A stretch of 64,000 nucleotides of DNA. Origin: Fulvivirgaceae bacterium JP3-4 (GTDB taxonomy: Bacteria > Bacteroidota > Bacteroidia > Cytophagales > Cyclobacteriaceae). Made by a program: the position numbers and the translations under genes. The stretch covers positions 1,054,001 through 1,118,000 of the forward strand of contig JARKND010000001.1 of NCBI GenBank assembly GCA_029309925.1, written 5' to 3'. The notes under the pieces are model-generated. The model did no database searches. It had not been told where the DNA came from and saw nothing but the letters and a program-made list of their open reading frames with translations. Of the stretch, positions 15,864 through 24,581 are shown piece after piece (the stretch's first letter is position 1; the number at the start of each line of letters is the position of its first letter).

Positions 15864-17186
15864 CTACGCTTCCAGCGCAACTTTGTAGGCTTCTAACACC
15901 CGCTCTCTCGCAAACTGGTGGTCAACGATCGGCTTTGGGTATTCCGGTGTGTCGAGTTCCGGAACCCACGTTCGGATATATTTCATTTCAGGATCAAACC
16001 TCTGTGTCTGCAGCATCGGGTTGAATACGCGGAAGTATGGAGCTGCATCACAGCCCGAGCCCGCAGCCCATTGCCAGCTTCCATTGTTCGCTGCGAGATC
16101 AAAATCAAGAAGCTTCTTCGCAAAGTATGCCTCACCCCATCGCCAGTCGATGAGGAGATGTTTGATAAGAAAACTTGCCACGACCATGCGAACGCGATTA
16201 TGCATAAAACCCGTTGCATTTAGTTCGCGCATGCCGGCATCCACGATCGGGTAGCCAGTTCTGCCTTCACACCATGCTTCGAACTCCTTCACGTTGTTCC
16301 GCCAATGGATGCGATCGTATTGCGGTTTGAATGCCTGATCGACTTTTGGAAAGTGCCAAAGGATCATCTGGTAAAATTCCCGCCAGATCAATTCGTTGAG
16401 CCACGTCTCATTTTTCTTCACCGCCAGTTGCACAAGCTTGCGGATGCTCACGGTACCAAAACGCAAATGCACTCCAAGCCGGCTCGTCCCATGAATGCCG
16501 GGAATGTCACGGCTGAGGTGGTAATCTTTGACAATGCTCATCTTCACCGCGCGCTCCGGAAATACTGCGCCCGTAGGCTTGAAGCCGATATCTTCAAGTG
16601 AGGGGAATTTCAATGGCTTTGTCTGCCATAAGTGTTCGAAATATTTTTCAGTCGGATAACTTTTCTGATAAAATGCATTGAGCTTTGCTTTCCACTTTTT
16701 GCTGAAAGGCGTGAACACCGTATAGGGAGTTCCGTCATCTTTCATCACTTCATCCTTTTCGAAAATGACCTGGTCTTTGTAAGAGTGAAAACTGACCCCT
16801 TTTGCTTCAAGGAGCTCTTTTATCTTTTTATCCCGGTCACGGGCATAAGGCTCGTAATCATGATTTGTGTAAACGGCCTTTGGAGTAATTTTTTCAAAAA
16901 GTTTGATCGGATCTCCATGAAGAACGAGTAATGATGATCCGGCCTCTTCAAGCGACTGCTTCAGCACGCGAAGCGATTCCACGATAAATTCCACCCTGCG
17001 GTCTGCTTTGTCGTCAAGCTCATCAAGAATGACCGTGTCGAAAATGAATATCGGAAGAACGTTTTTATTTTTTTTCAGGGCGCGATACAGGCCTGCATTG
17101 TCAGTAGCGCGGAGGTCTCTGCGAAACCAGAACAACGTTGTCTCGCGATCAATTCTACTAAAATAGGATTCATTCGCTGTAAACAT
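15864..17186 (-). CDS. phrB: deoxyribodipyrimidine photolyase / cryptochrome family
   Basis: A 440-residue FAD enzyme. The N-terminal alpha/beta domain (WFRRDLRATDN, residues ~20-130) would hold an antenna cofactor; the C-terminal FAD domain shows GTSRLGVHLRFGTVS, WREFYQMILWHFP, GRTGYPIVDAGMRELNATG, HNRVRM and NNGSWQWAAGSGCDAAPYFR, all diagnostic of class I CPD photolyases. Light-driven repair of UV pyrimidine dimers is the likely job. It is 5 bases downstream of idi inside the carotenoid operon, so DNA repair and pigment would rise together in light. Confidence 0.93.
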   Translation of the reverse strand: MFTANESYFSRIDRETTLFWFRRDLRATDNAGLYRALKKNKNVLPIFIFDTVILDELDDKADRRVEFIVESLRVLKQSLEEAGSSLLVLHGDPIKLFEKITPKAVYTNHDYEPYARDRDKKIKELLEAKGVSFHSYKDQVIFEKDEVMKDDGTPYTVFTPFSKKWKAKLNAFYQKSYPTEKYFEHLWQTKPLKFPSLEDIGFKPTGAVFPERAVKMSIVKDYHLSRDIPGIHGTSRLGVHLRFGTVSIRKLVQLAVKKNETWLNELIWREFYQMILWHFPKVDQAFKPQYDRIHWRNNVKEFEAWCEGRTGYPIVDAGMRELNATGFMHNRVRMVVASFLIKHLLIDWRWGEAYFAKKLLDFDLAANNGSWQWAAGSGCDAAPYFRVFNPMLQTQRFDPEMKYIRTWVPELDTPEYPKPIVDHQFARERVLEAYKVALEA

Positions 17187-17191
17187 CCGGG

Positions 17192-17704
17192 TTAATTGTA
17201 TTTCTCAAGTTGCGGATGTGACAGGATGAGTTTGAACCAGTGGGTGTATTTGGAAGGATTTTTTTTCACGTCTTCGCGAAGCCATGCCAGACTCACATAC
17301 TTCCAGTCTTCGGCTTCGGCAGCATTTAGTACAGGCCGGTCATTGTATTCAGCGACAAATACATGATCCAGTTCATGTTCGATAAGATTCTGATCGAGGG
17401 CGGTTTTGTAAACAAACTTATACGAGAAGACCGGTTTAACATGTATTCCAATTTCTTCACGCACCCTTCGCTGTATCGTAACTTCCATCTGCTCTCCCGG
17501 CATCGGATGACTGCAGCACGCGTTGGTCCACAATCCACCACTGTGGTATTTTGACTTCGCACGTTTCTGAAGCAGCATTTCTCCTTTTGAATTAAAGATC
17601 AACACAGAGAATGCGCGGTGAAGCTCACCTTTGCGATGCGCTTCCATTTTCTCCATCGTGCCAATCTGATTGTCGTCCTTGTCTACTAAAATCACCATCT
17701 CCAT
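17192..17704 (-). CDS. idi: isopentenyl-diphosphate delta-isomerase type 1
   Basis: A 170-residue Nudix-fold enzyme converting IPP to DMAPP. Seen: active-site Cys in WTNACCSHPMPGE, the Nudix-like RRVREEIGI and the metal-binding EHELDHVF. The ATG at 17704 overlaps the crtB stop as TGATG, so translation is probably coupled; a TTG one codon upstream is less likely. Supplies precursors for phytoene. Confidence 0.93.
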   Translation of the reverse strand: MEMVILVDKDDNQIGTMEKMEAHRKGELHRAFSVLIFNSKGEMLLQKRAKSKYHSGGLWTNACCSHPMPGEQMEVTIQRRVREEIGIHVKPVFSYKFVYKTALDQNLIEHELDHVFVAEYNDRPVLNAAEAEDWKYVSLAWLREDVKKNPSKYTHWFKLILSHPQLEKYN

Positions 17705-18540
17705 CAAATCAAATTTAGTTGATGCTTAACAAAAGAATAAGCAAGTAACGTTGCTTTATGGCGATTTCTTATACGGATTCGTCTGCTGAGCACCAGTTCT
17801 GAAGGGGTGTTGCGTATTTTCTTAAACAGCGCGTAATAGTACACGTAAGCCACATACACCCCGAACCGCGATGCCTTTGGAAGCCGCTTTATCCCTTTGA
17901 ACGCGTGACTGAAATCTACAAGAATACTCTGCTCAATGCGCTTTTTGCTGTTCTCGTCAAAACGCTTCAGATCGATTTCGGGAAAGTAGGAGCGGCCCAT
18001 GCCTACGAAGTCTGCTTTCAAATCGCGGAGGAAATTCACTTTCTGAAACGCTGAGCCGAGACTCATCGCAAACGGTTTTAGTTCCTCGTACATTTTCCGA
18101 TCACCTTTCGCAAATACCCTCAGGCACATCAGCCCCACTACCTCGGCCGAGCCAAGAATGTATTCCTTAAATCCGTCTTCGCTGTAATCTTTCTGCAGCA
18201 GGTCCATCTCCATGCTCTTGAGAAATTGATCGATCAGTTCGCGATCAATACCGTAGCTGTTCACCGCGTGTTGGAAGCTGTTGAGGATGGGGTTTAAACT
18301 GATTCCTTCTTCGATACTTTTATACGTGTCTTCTCTGAATCGCTTCAAGAGTGTTTCCTTATCATACTCGTGAAAAGTATCAACGATTTCATCTGCAAAT
18401 CTGACGAAGCCATAGATGGCATAGATCGGGTCACGAAGTTCCTTCTCAAGACAATAGATGCCAAGAGAGAAGGAAGTACTGTACGCCTTGGTTGTAAGTC
18501 GGCTACAGCGGATGGAGACGTTGTCGTATAATTCCTTCAT
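17704..18540 (-). CDS. crtB: phytoene synthase
   Basis: A 278-residue trans-isoprenyl diphosphate synthase, head-to-head type. It joins two geranylgeranyl diphosphates to phytoene. The first Asp-rich motif DEIVD (near 54) and the second region GSAFQKVNFLRDLKADF (QxxNxxRD-like, residues ~165-181) are clear. Start 18540 (MKELYDNVSIRCS) fits the family; an in-frame extension to 18573 adds only a basic leader. Separated from crtI by 88 bases and overlapping idi by one base. No GGPP synthase gene occurs in the window. Confidence 0.94.
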   Translation of the reverse strand: MKELYDNVSIRCSRLTTKAYSTSFSLGIYCLEKELRDPIYAIYGFVRFADEIVDTFHEYDKETLLKRFREDTYKSIEEGISLNPILNSFQHAVNSYGIDRELIDQFLKSMEMDLLQKDYSEDGFKEYILGSAEVVGLMCLRVFAKGDRKMYEELKPFAMSLGSAFQKVNFLRDLKADFVGMGRSYFPEIDLKRFDENSKKRIEQSILVDFSHAFKGIKRLPKASRFGVYVAYVYYYALFKKIRNTPSELVLSRRIRIRNRHKATLLAYSFVKHQLNLI

Positions 18541-18628
18541 GTGTAATCTGCGTTTTTTTTTTAAAACACACATGGAATGTCCACGAACAATCTCGCATCA
18601 GCTTCGGTGTTTGCTAGTGGCCATTTCA

Positions 18629-20110
18629 TCAGGCGGAGTTTTTATTTTTTTTAATCAGTTCCCGCGCTACTACCTGCCCGGAGATAATTGACGGTGGAAC
18701 TCCCGGGCCCGGAACAGTGAGCTGTCCAGTATAAAACAGATTTTTAACCTTTTTGTTAAGAATTCCGGGTTTCAAATTTGCAGTTTGGAGGAGTGTATTT
18801 GCGAGGCCATACGCGTTTCCCCGGAAGGCGTTGTAATCGGCAATGAAATCGTTGTGTGCGTATGACCGTTTGTAAATAATATGCGGTTTAATAGACTCCC
18901 CGATAATCAGTTCCAGCCGGTCAATAACAAGCGAAAAGTATTTTTCACGCTGCGACTCTTCATCTTTCAGGCCTGGCGCTACAGGAATGAGGATCAACAA
19001 ATTTTCACAACCATCCGGTGCAACGGTCGGGTCCGTTTTGGACGGGCAACTCACGTAAAATTGAGGTGACGTGGGCCACTTCGGATCCTCATAAATCTCT
19101 TTGGCATGCAATGAAAAATCCTGGTCAAAAAAGAGTGTGTGGTGTAAGAGATTCTTAACCCGCTTGTTCAATCCAACATAAAACAAGAGACTTGAAGGTG
19201 CCATGACACGGCTGTCCCAGTATGATGATGAATACCGCCTGTATTTTTCAGGAAGGAGATGTTGTTCGATATGATGATAGTCCGCACCTGCAACGATATA
19301 GTCGGACGGGAACATCTGATCGGAAACTTTCAGTCCTTTCGCTTTGACACCGTTCATTTCAAAACCAGTGACAGCGCTCTCGAATCTGAACTTAACTCCC
19401 TGCTGTTCTGCAATTGAAACCATCGCCTCTACGATTTTGTACATGCCGCCCATCGGATACCAAGTGCCAAGCGCCATGTCTGCATAGTTCATGAGGCTGT
19501 AAAGCGCAGGAGTGTTTTGTGGCGTTGCACCCAGGAATAATACAGGGAATTCCAGCAGTTTGATAATTTTTGGTTCCTTAAAAAACTTTCGGATGTAGGT
19601 TGAGATGGATTGAAATACGTGAAGCTTAAATAAGCCTTTAAACAATTCGGCATCTGCAAACTCCAGCAGCGAAAGCCCTGGCTTGTAGACAAGGTTGTTT
19701 ATTCCGAGCTCGTATTTGTATTTGCCCTCATCGAGAAAACGCAGCAGCTGTTTACTGCTGCCGGGCTCAAGCTGATCAAAGAGTTTACATAAGGCCTCAA
19801 CGCCAGATGGAATGTCGAGATAATCATCTTTCCCGTAAAAAATTCGGTATGAAGGATCAAGACGTCTTAAGTCGTAGAAGTCGGAAGTTGTTTTGCCGAA
19901 GCTGTTAAAATATTTTTCGAACACATCGGGCATCCAGTACCAGCTGGGCCCCATGTCGAAAACAAAATTGTTCGCTTCGAATTTCCGCGCGCGGCCTCCC
20001 GGCAGAGCATTTTTTTCGAAAACAGTTACATCAAATCCCTCCCTGGCGAGAACAGCGGCTGATGCCAACCCTGAAAACCCCGAACCGATGACCGCTACTT
20101 TTTTCATCAT
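18629..20110 (-). CDS. crtI: phytoene desaturase
   Basis: A 493-residue FAD-dependent desaturase converting phytoene to lycopene at the membrane. The Rossmann motif GSGFSGLASAAVLAREGFDVTVFEK opens the protein and the C-terminal family signature (NLFYTGQLTVPGPGVPPSIISGQ) is intact. Length is typical. It starts 22 bases after the ECF sigma factor stop, so it is the first structural gene of the carotenoid operon. Confidence 0.95.
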   Translation of the reverse strand: MMKKVAVIGSGFSGLASAAVLAREGFDVTVFEKNALPGGRARKFEANNFVFDMGPSWYWMPDVFEKYFNSFGKTTSDFYDLRRLDPSYRIFYGKDDYLDIPSGVEALCKLFDQLEPGSSKQLLRFLDEGKYKYELGINNLVYKPGLSLLEFADAELFKGLFKLHVFQSISTYIRKFFKEPKIIKLLEFPVLFLGATPQNTPALYSLMNYADMALGTWYPMGGMYKIVEAMVSIAEQQGVKFRFESAVTGFEMNGVKAKGLKVSDQMFPSDYIVAGADYHHIEQHLLPEKYRRYSSSYWDSRVMAPSSLLFYVGLNKRVKNLLHHTLFFDQDFSLHAKEIYEDPKWPTSPQFYVSCPSKTDPTVAPDGCENLLILIPVAPGLKDEESQREKYFSLVIDRLELIIGESIKPHIIYKRSYAHNDFIADYNAFRGNAYGLANTLLQTANLKPGILNKKVKNLFYTGQLTVPGPGVPPSIISGQVVARELIKKNKNSA

Positions 20111-20132
20111 ACAGAAACCATCAGGAAATTAC

Positions 20133-20633
20133 TCAATATCCTGTCAACTTTTTCTGTATTTCCTTTCGCGCGTGGAAAATCCTGTTCTTCACTGTTCCGA
20201 TCGGCAGATTGAGATGTTCCGCAATCTCATGATACTTATATCCGCTCGTGTGCATTTTAAAAGGAATCAGTAATTCATCGCGTAGCTCATTCACATTTTT
20301 CCAGATGTCCTGGTATTCAAATCTGCCGGAAGGCGAATTGAATGTATGTGTGTCTTCAACGTTGAGAAAGTACAGTTCTTTTGTGGTGTCGTTCGAAGTT
20401 CTTGCGCGCTGATTCTTTCTATAATTATTGATAAAGGTGTTCCGCATAATGGTGAATAACCATCCTTTTAAGTTAGTGTCTTGCGTGAACTTGTCTTTAT
20501 ACATCAAAGCTTTCAGGATTGTATCCTGCACCAGGTCAGACGATTCTTCACGGTCATTTGTGAAACGCCTCGTGAAAGTCTTCAGCGTACTGCGAAGATT
20601 CGTGATTTGGTGCGTCAGTTCCAGTGCAGTCAT
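20133..20633 (-). CDS. ECF-type RNA polymerase sigma factor
   Basis: A 166-residue sigma-70 family factor with region 2 (SDLVQDTILKAL, LKGWLFTIMRNTFIN) and region 4 (KYHEIAEHLNLPIGTVKNRIFHARKEI). No anti-sigma gene is adjacent; instead a MerR/B12 regulator lies 172 bases upstream on the same strand. As first gene of the carotenoid operon it may amplify its own and distant light-response genes, as sigma factors linked to B12 photoregulators do in actinobacteria and myxobacteria (comparison by role, not by sequence). Confidence 0.9.
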   Translation of the reverse strand: MTALELTHQITNLRSTLKTFTRRFTNDREESSDLVQDTILKALMYKDKFTQDTNLKGWLFTIMRNTFINNYRKNQRARTSNDTTKELYFLNVEDTHTFNSPSGRFEYQDIWKNVNELRDELLIPFKMHTSGYKYHEIAEHLNLPIGTVKNRIFHARKEIQKKLTGY

Positions 20634-20662
20634 ATGTTTAATGTTTAGAATTAAATTATAAA

Positions 20663-20694
20663 CAAATATACCCTAATAAATGGATTAAGGTCAA
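20663..20694 (-). promoter_or_regulatory. promoter of the ECF sigma/carotenoid operon
   Basis: On the minus strand TTGA (20694-20691), 20 bases, then TATATTTG (20670-20663), an exact TAnnTTTG box with -33-like element at Bacteroidota spacing. The start of transcription would fall about 25 bases before the sigma ATG. Confidence 0.6.
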
Positions 20695-20697
20695 TAA

Positions 20698-20727
20698 TGT
20701 TTAATAAAAACTTAAAATAATTAAACA
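20698..20727. promoter_or_regulatory. TGTTTAAT/ATTAAACA inverted repeat, candidate regulator site
   Basis: Perfect 8-base arms at 20698-20705 and 20720-20727 lie just upstream of the -33-like element. A related pair TGTTTA (20642-20647) and TAAACA (20659-20664) brackets the start point. Repeated TGTTTA half-sites around a promoter next to a MerR-family gene suggest an operator. Confidence 0.5.
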
Positions 20728-20805
20728 ATACACTGAAAATGACTTTTCAGAGCCGTTTTTACTGATTTACGCAATGCAGCGAAGAACTGGATTTAAAGAG
20801 AAATG

Positions 20806-21684
20806 TTACTGGTTATCAGCGAGATAGATATCAAGCTCTGACACCTGCTTCAGAAAGCGGATGTTACCATGCTTGGGCTGATAGTTTTGAATTTGCCAGC
20901 CGGTGATAAGAATGTCGGCCTGGGGGAAATTAGTAGAAAGTCTTTCAAGGTAGTTCTCCAGGCTGTTACGCGTCATGGCAGACGTGATGGAGGTCAGCAG
21001 CAAGTGGGGCTGATGAACTTCGAATGCAGCCTTGAGGTCGTTGAACGGAACGGTTTGGCCAAGATAGAAAGTGCGAAAACCTGCCTTGCGAAAGCGATAG
21101 TGTGAGAACAGTAAACTGATTTCGTGCAACTCGTGTTCTGGAAGAAAAAGCATGACGCGCTTTGCAGTCTTCTGTGCAATCGGCAATGAGTCGATGGCAA
21201 CGATCACTTTCTGACGAATGAGATTCGATATGAAATGTTCCTGCGCTGGATTGATGTGATGCGTCTGCCACAGGATTCCGATTTTTTCGAGAAACGGGTA
21301 GAGGATCTCGACAACGGTTTTTTCGAATCCGAAGCGAAGAATCAAACCTGACAATGTTTTCTCGAACTTCTCTTCATCGAGTTCAACCATGGCGATGACG
21401 AGCTGATCGATGTGTACCATCGCCTCCTGTTTCGTCTCGCTGATCTCGATGACCTTGCGGCTCATCTCATCGACAGACATGCCTGCAATTTTTGAGATCT
21501 TGATTCCGTTAGCGTTGAGCAGTGATACGTTGATGATCTTTTTGAGATCGTCATCGGAATAGAAGCGGATATTGGTGGTGGTTCGCTGGGGCTCGATGAG
21601 GCGATGGCGCTTTTCCCAGATGCGAATGGTGTGCGCCTTTATGCCGGAAAGCTGTTCAAGTTCTTTAATTGAATATTTACCCAT
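20806..21684 (-). CDS. MerR-family regulator with B12-binding domain (CarH/LitR-like)
   Basis: A 292-residue regulator: MerR helix-turn-helix at residues 3-70 (YSIKELEQLSGIKAHTIRIWEKR), a four-helix bundle with the cobalamin-capping W-x9-EH motif exactly kept (Trp139, Glu149-His150), and a C-terminal B12-binding Rossmann domain with E-x-H-x-x-S (185-190) where the family consensus is DxHxxG, then FYLGQTVPFNDL. CarH-type proteins repress carotenoid genes in the dark with adenosylcobalamin and release DNA in light; that role is inferred here. Start 21684 (MGKYSIKEL) fits MerR proteins better than the upstream ATG at 21735. It lies just upstream of the sigma-crt operon. Confidence 0.88.
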   Translation of the reverse strand: MGKYSIKELEQLSGIKAHTIRIWEKRHRLIEPQRTTTNIRFYSDDDLKKIINVSLLNANGIKISKIAGMSVDEMSRKVIEISETKQEAMVHIDQLVIAMVELDEEKFEKTLSGLILRFGFEKTVVEILYPFLEKIGILWQTHHINPAQEHFISNLIRQKVIVAIDSLPIAQKTAKRVMLFLPEHELHEISLLFSHYRFRKAGFRTFYLGQTVPFNDLKAAFEVHQPHLLLTSITSAMTRNSLENYLERLSTNFPQADILITGWQIQNYQPKHGNIRFLKQVSELDIYLADNQ

Positions 21685-21746
21685 TTGCGAACATTTAAAG
21701 GCTATAACAACGGGGTGCTGAAAATGTTTTTGCAAGAATCATCAGA

Positions 21747-24212
21747 ATGATACCTTTAATTATGGCAAATGATCCTTTAAAGTTAGGAAAAGATTGGTTT
21801 GAGAAAATGGGGTGGAAACCATTTGCCTTCCAGACCGAGGCGTGGAATGCCTACCTTTCAGGAAAGAGCGGTCTGGTGAATGCCCCTACCGGTAGCGGGA
21901 AAACATATTCACTTCTGATGCCCATCGTCCTTGAATTTCTGAAGAATCACCCGACCGCGAAATCGCAGAAAGCGAGTGGGCTGCAGGCGATCTGGATAAC
22001 ACCCATCAGGGCGCTTTCAAAGGAAATTGATATTTCAGCCAACAGGTTAGTCGAAGGACTCGATATTCATTTCCGGATTGGCGTAAGGTCTGGCGATACA
22101 AAGCTCAACGAACGTGCAAAGCAGCGACTGAAACCTCCGCAGCTGCTCATTACTACTCCTGAAAGTCTTCATCTTTTGCTCGCCAGTAAAAATTACGCTG
22201 ACTTTTTCAAAGACCTGAAAGTAGTGGTGGCAGATGAGTGGCATGAATTGATGGGATCGAAGCGCGGTGTGCAGGTAGAGCTTGGCCTTTCAAGGCTGAA
22301 GGCAATTGCACCTTCGCTGAAAGTGTGGGGCATCTCTGCAACCATTGGAAACATGGATGAAGCAGTTGAAGCACTACTCGGCAATTATTATGTTGAGGAC
22401 AGGTACAAAATTATCCGGGCCGATATCCGGAAGAAAGTAGAAGTGGAGGCAGTGATGCCCGACAGTCTTGAGCGCATGCCGTGGGCCGGTCATCTCGGAA
22501 TTCACTTGTTGTCGAAAGTGATCGACATTGTCAAGAACAGCAACAGCACCCTGATCTTTACCAACACGCGATCATTTGCAGAGATCTGGTATCAGAAAAT
22601 GCTGGACAAAGCACCGGAGCTCTCCGGTTTGATAGCCATGCACCACGGATCGATAAGCCAGGAGCTTCGCAGCTGGGTCGAAGATCAGCTACATGAGGGG
22701 AAGCTTAAAGCTGTGGTATGCACTTCGAGCCTCGACCTGGGTGTCGATTTCCGTCCGGTGGAAACCGTAGTGCAGGTGGGAAGTCCGAAAGGTGTTGCTC
22801 GTTTTCTTCAACGCGCAGGTCGCAGCGGTCACCAGCCCGGGGCAATAAGCAAGATCCATTTCGTTCCTACACATTCCCTTGAATTGATCGAGGCCGCAGG
22901 ACTGAGGGAAGCTATTCGTCAGAATATCGTTGAAGACCGGTTTCCCTATGTGCGTTCATTTGATGTGCTGATGCAATATCTCATCACGCTTGCCGTCTCC
23001 GATGGATTTCGTCCCGAAGAAATCTTCGGGGAGATCAAAGGCACCTTCAGTTTTTCAAGTGTTACGGAAGAGGAGTGGAGCTGGCTTATCTCTTTCATCA
23101 CGACTGGAGGAGATTCGCTTCAGGCTTATAACGAATACAGGAAAGTTGTGGTCCATGATGGTGTGTATAAAGTTGAGAACCGGAACATCGCCATGCGGCA
23201 TCGCCTTTCGATCGGGACAATTGTTGGCGATGCTTCTCTACACATTAGATTTGTATCGGGCAAATATCTCGGAACAATCGAGGAATATTTCATCTCGAGA
23301 CTTAACCCGGGAGATGTTTTCTGGTTTGCGGGAAGAAATCTTGAGCTCGTGCGCATCAAAGAAATGGAAGTGCATGTAAGGAAGACGAACAGGAAGTCGG
23401 GAGCCGTTCCTTCCTGGCAGGGTGGACGCATGCCCTTGTCTTCACAGATGAGCGAGATGATCCGCTACAAGATCAATGAAGTTGTGGAAGGAAATCTCCG
23501 TGATGAAGAGCTGAAATTTCTCACACCTCTTTTTGACTTGCAGAGACAGCGCTCGTTTCTCCCTTCTTCAAAAGATTTCCTGATCGAATACTTTGAGACA
23601 ACGGAAGGCTACCACGTGCTGATGTATCCGTTCGAGGGAAGGTTTGTTCACGAAGGAATGGCAGCACTGGTTGCTTATCGGATTGCGCAGATCCAGCCGA
23701 TCACTTTTTCCATCGCCATGAATGATTATGGTTTTGAATTGCTGTCGGATCAACCTATTCCCATTGAGGAGGCGGTGGAGACGGACGTGCTGGGCACCGA
23801 TAACCTCAGCCGTGATATTCAGGCGAGCATCAATTCGATAGAGATGGCGCGCAGAAAATTCAGGGATATCGCAGCGATCTCCGGACTAGTATTCAAAGGC
23901 TATCCGGGCAAGCCTGTGAAAGACAAACACCTTCAATCATCGTCTCAATTGTTCTTTAATGTGTTCAATGACTACGAGGCACACAACCTTTTGCTCCGGC
24001 AGGCGTTTGAAGAGGTAATGGACTTCCAGTTGGAAGAAGCCAGGATGCGAAAAGCGCTCGAGCGGATCGCCACACAAAAGATCACCATCACGAATCCAGA
24101 AAAACCCACACCGTTTGCTTTTCCCATAATGGTCGACCGGATGCGTGAAAAACTGACCACCGAAAAACTCGAAGACAGAATTAAGAAGATGGCGTTGAAT
24201 TACGCAGAATAG
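21747..24212 (+). CDS. ligase-associated DNA damage response DEXH-box helicase (Lhr-like)
   Basis: An 821-residue superfamily 2 helicase. Motifs in order: Walker A PTGSGKT (about 46-52), ITPIRALSKE, TTPESLH, DEXH box DEWH (~163), SATIGN, the second RecA domain with TSSLDLGVDFRPVE and QRAGRSGH, then a long C-terminal winged-helix/Lhr-core region. Bacterial members are encoded with an ATP-dependent DNA ligase, an exonuclease and a PdeM phosphoesterase and act in DNA repair. Here PdeM is 3 kb downstream; ligase and exonuclease are not in the window. ATG 21762 is a possible alternative start. Divergent from the B12 regulator by 62 bases. Confidence 0.9.
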   Translation: MIPLIMANDPLKLGKDWFEKMGWKPFAFQTEAWNAYLSGKSGLVNAPTGSGKTYSLLMPIVLEFLKNHPTAKSQKASGLQAIWITPIRALSKEIDISANRLVEGLDIHFRIGVRSGDTKLNERAKQRLKPPQLLITTPESLHLLLASKNYADFFKDLKVVVADEWHELMGSKRGVQVELGLSRLKAIAPSLKVWGISATIGNMDEAVEALLGNYYVEDRYKIIRADIRKKVEVEAVMPDSLERMPWAGHLGIHLLSKVIDIVKNSNSTLIFTNTRSFAEIWYQKMLDKAPELSGLIAMHHGSISQELRSWVEDQLHEGKLKAVVCTSSLDLGVDFRPVETVVQVGSPKGVARFLQRAGRSGHQPGAISKIHFVPTHSLELIEAAGLREAIRQNIVEDRFPYVRSFDVLMQYLITLAVSDGFRPEEIFGEIKGTFSFSSVTEEEWSWLISFITTGGDSLQAYNEYRKVVVHDGVYKVENRNIAMRHRLSIGTIVGDASLHIRFVSGKYLGTIEEYFISRLNPGDVFWFAGRNLELVRIKEMEVHVRKTNRKSGAVPSWQGGRMPLSSQMSEMIRYKINEVVEGNLRDEELKFLTPLFDLQRQRSFLPSSKDFLIEYFETTEGYHVLMYPFEGRFVHEGMAALVAYRIAQIQPITFSIAMNDYGFELLSDQPIPIEEAVETDVLGTDNLSRDIQASINSIEMARRKFRDIAAISGLVFKGYPGKPVKDKHLQSSSQLFFNVFNDYEAHNLLLRQAFEEVMDFQLEEARMRKALERIATQKITITNPEKPTPFAFPIMVDRMREKLTTEKLEDRIKKMALNYAE

Positions 24213-24217
24213 GAATT

Positions 24218-24290
24218 AGTCACTGGTCACTAGTCACTAGGAGGAAAGAGGGATATTTCTACCAATTCTAATGACTAGTGACTATTGACT
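24218..24290. repeat. AGTCACT heptamer array after the helicase stop, with inverted arm
   Basis: AGTCACT, GGTCACT, AGTCACT begin 5 bases after the helicase stop, followed by AGGAGGAAAGAG. On the minus strand AGTCAAT, AGTCACT, AGTCATT (24290 down to 24270) form the opposite arm. The words match the 13.86-14.14 kb locus, so these two loci share one family. Confidence 0.9.
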
Positions 24291-24373
24291 CCTTTGTATT
24301 GGCATACAATTTATCTAATATTGAAAACAATTCAATTCGCACAGATCGTGCAAACCAAAAATCAAGAACAATT

Positions 24374-24571
24374 ATGAAGGGGATTTATCGTGAGATCTTG
24401 AATCCGGATCATGTCGTGAAAGTAATTAGCCGAAATGATGACGGGCTCTCGTATGAAGATGGTGGAAGGATTATCTGCACCAAACGCGTGAAGAGCTTCG
24501 ATCAGAAATTCAAAAAGGATGAAATGGCAACGAATGCCGAGATCCTTGCCGATTACAAGATTCCGGTGTAA
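24374..24571 (+). CDS. small hypothetical protein
   Basis: A 65-residue charged, soluble protein (MKGIYREILNPDHVVKVISRNDDG start; ends ADYKIPV). No domain recognised. ATG 24374 is taken as start because upstream sequence is the repeat arm and untranslated-looking. It ends 10 bases from the converging Pit transporter gene. Confidence 0.5.
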   Translation: MKGIYREILNPDHVVKVISRNDDGLSYEDGGRIICTKRVKSFDQKFKKDEMATNAEILADYKIPV

Positions 24572-24581
24572 TCGAGTCAGA

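Noticed and set aside
20634-20805. Cobalamin riboswitch before the sigma/carotenoid operon
   Set aside because: Only ~100 bases separate the likely promoter from the regulator gene, with no B12-box-like sequence; control through the protein regulator is simpler.
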